Of a DNA stretch of 7,964 bases, positions 6,726 to 7,964 are shown piece after piece. A program made the position numbers and the translations under genes. Each line of letters begins with the position of its first letter. The first letter of the stretch is position 1. The stretch comes from an uncultured Ignavibacteriota bacterium (GTDB lineage: Bacteria > Bacteroidota > Ignavibacteria > Tepidaquicellales > Tepidaquicellaceae). The notes beneath the pieces were generated by a model. That model saw only the letters and a program-made list of their open reading frames with translations, was not told the origin of the DNA and searched no databases. The stretch covers positions 1 to 7,964 of the forward strand of contig CAIUQV010000660.1 of the NCBI GenBank assembly GCA_903901375.1, in the 5' to 3' direction.

Positions 6726-7964
6726 TTATTTTAATAATATCATTTTTCTCGTCTCCGTAAACCCCTCCGTGACCATCCTGTAAAAATACACCCCGCTCGT
6801 CAGCCCGCTTCCGTCAAACCTCGCCTCATACGTCCCCGCATTCAATCTCTCATTCACAAGCGTCTGCACCTCTCTACCCCGCACATCATAAACAACTATC
6901 TTCACATCCCCCGCCTTTACAATTGAGAATTTAACATTTGTAATAGGGTTAAACGGGTTAGGATAATTTTGTCCCAGTGAATACATAGAAGGGATTTTAT
7001 TCTCCCTCTTAACTATACCAACATAAATCTGACTAAGATTAAAATTTACATTCTCATATGTAATCCCGGATACCAGATTCATACTTATGCTGTCCGATGA
7101 ATAACCCAGCCTCTCAACAAATATTTTTGCAGAACCCTGTAGCACTGAATTTATCTGGTACATTCCGTTACCGTCAGTAACAGAGTATTTTGTAAAACTG
7201 CCTCCGCTCTTAACGTATAAAATTGCATCTTTAAGGTTTGTAATCATCTTATCTGCTTTCATTACTTTTCCTTTAATCGTACAATCACCATTTATCGATT
7301 CAGTTCTTTGAACATTGATATTTATATCAGACATATTAGAAGATGCATACATCTTTATCGCGTTCTTCCAGTTTATTCCCTGCGGATAATAAGAAGGTGC
7401 AAAAGCTCCGCTCTCAGGTGGATAAGCAATAATGTACAAAGAATCTGTAATTATACGTTTAAGAGAATAGTACCCGTTTACCTGAACAGGCGTAGAGTCC
7501 ACTGTCACAACACTTCCGGAGTACTTATCCAGCTTTACTGCTTTCACGTATCCGCCGTCAACAGGTAAACCATTATCTTTAAAACTAACGCATCCCGTAA
7601 CAGTAAAATTTGAATTCCAGCTTTGCAGATATCTTACAGTCAGTACTTCTGGATGTTGAACACCGCTCGTACTTCCGCATAAATAAACATTTCCGAAATT
7701 ATCGGCAGAAATATATTGCAATACACTTGAATTGTTTGTTCCTATATAGTCAATCTGCCATTTCTGGGTTCCTGATGTATCATATTTTGCAGTTGAAATT
7801 ATGTTGTAACTGCTGTTATTCGTCGTAGTATATACATTACCAAAAATATCTTTTGTCATTGCAACCTTTAAAACATAACTTGCTCCATTTGAAATATCTT
7901 TTTTCCATTTAATCGTTCCGCTTGAATCATACCTTATAATAGTAACTTTTGAATGATCAAGTGA
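6726..7964 (-). CDS. 3' part of a secreted SBBP-repeat / carboxypeptidase-regulatory-like protein with T9SS sorting domain
   Basis: The reading frame is open to the window edge, so the ATG at 7859 is taken as internal and the gene as 5'-truncated; 412 residues are visible. The first ~100 contain two SBBP-like propeller repeats of the form RYDSSGTIKW...DIFGNVY and KYDTSGTQKW...DNFGNVYLCGS. Sequence immediately upstream of the ATG at 7859 continues the first repeat in frame, which supports the longer reading. Visible residues 122-185 (TGCVSFKDNGLPVDGG...GYYSL) and 228-310 (IKGKVMKADKMI...DGNGMYQI) resemble carboxypeptidase-regulatory-like beta-sandwich domains, common in surface proteins. Residues 328-412 are the sorting domain, with GQNYPNPFNP and ending KMILLK. 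The role is probably structural or binding; the missing N-terminus could hold an additional domain and should contain the signal peptide. Confidence 0.9.
   Translation of the reverse strand, partial: SLDHSKVTIIRYDSSGTIKWKKDISNGASYVLKVAMTKDIFGNVYTTTNNSSYNIISTAKYDTSGTQKWQIDYIGTNNSSVLQYISADNFGNVYLCGSTSGVQHPEVLTVRYLQSWNSNFTVTGCVSFKDNGLPVDGGYVKAVKLDKYSGSVVTVDSTPVQVNGYYSLKRIITDSLYIIAYPPESGAFAPSYYPQGINWKNAIKMYASSNMSDININVQRTESINGDCTIKGKVMKADKMITNLKDAILYVKSGGSFTKYSVTDGNGMYQINSVLQGSAKIFVERLGYSSDSISMNLVSGITYENVNFNLSQIYVGIVKRENKIPSMYSLGQNYPNPFNPITNVKFSIVKAGDVKIVVYDVRGREVQTLVNERLNAGTYEARFDGSGLTSGVYFYRMVTEGFTETRKMILLK
6739..6895 (-). repeat. Sorting-domain DNA cassette, copy 3
   Basis: This is the 3' coding end of the right-hand gene. 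Positions 6781-6819 match the 39-base core of copies 1 and 2 at 38 positions. It matches copy 2 at 96 of 110 bases in the segment 6781-6890. It is followed 3' by the stop codon and repeat copy C, so copies 2 and 3 share a longer block than copy 1. Confidence 0.8.

Noticed and set aside
6509..6760. Plus-strand open frame of 83 codons starting MQFQLYNLKS
   Set aside because: Its start resembles that at 226 only because both lie in the 55-bp repeat. The rest is translated repeat sequence.

Overview
The window is low-GC and encodes five genes. All five are on the minus strand, and all end in the same class of C-terminal type IX secretion (T9SS type A) sorting domain, marked by an NYPNPFNP-type motif and a terminal SGVYFYR...TKRM...K segment. 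This motif style, the Sec signal peptides with AT-rich Shine-Dalgarno-less starts, and secreted beta-propeller proteins with WRRPLSE-type linkers suggest a member of the Ignavibacteria or a neighbouring lineage of the Bacteroidota/Chlorobi (FCB) group. That assignment is inference from protein style; no ribosomal or phylogenetic marker gene is present.

Reading in the direction of transcription (right to left): 6726-7964 is the 3' part of a gene whose start lies outside the window, with SBBP-like repeats, two carboxypeptidase-regulatory-like domains and a sorting domain. 4279-6432 encodes a 717-residue secreted protein of 14 Ycf48/Asp-box repeats plus a sorting domain. 3420-3999 is a small frameshifted and internally reduced propeller gene. 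1535-3172 encodes a 545-residue secreted protein of unknown function. 316-1524, only 10 bp further on and probably in the same operon, encodes a 402-residue protein with six Asp-boxes and a seventh terminal unit, probably a seven-bladed propeller. All would be exported by Sec, moved across the outer membrane by T9SS, and released or anchored at the surface. No T9SS machinery, enzyme, defence gene or tRNA is visible.

The gaps between genes are rich in small repeats. They hold a 70-bp CTCTGTG-type repeat (three copies), a 55-bp AT-rich imperfect inverted repeat (two copies), a CACTCCTAA-type hairpin (two copies, each shortly after a stop codon), a cluster of four GC-rich hairpins at the left edge, and a perfect 16-bp palindrome upstream of the two-gene operon. 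The main result of the hunt is that three of the sorting domains are nearly the same at DNA level, including synonymous positions. In two of them the homology runs without a gap through the stop codon into the 70-bp repeat, which suggests that the sorting-domain 3' end is copied between genes as a cassette.

I see no evidence of a new multi-gene system. The unusual content is the modular architecture of the secreted proteins and the mobile-looking repeats at their 3' ends.
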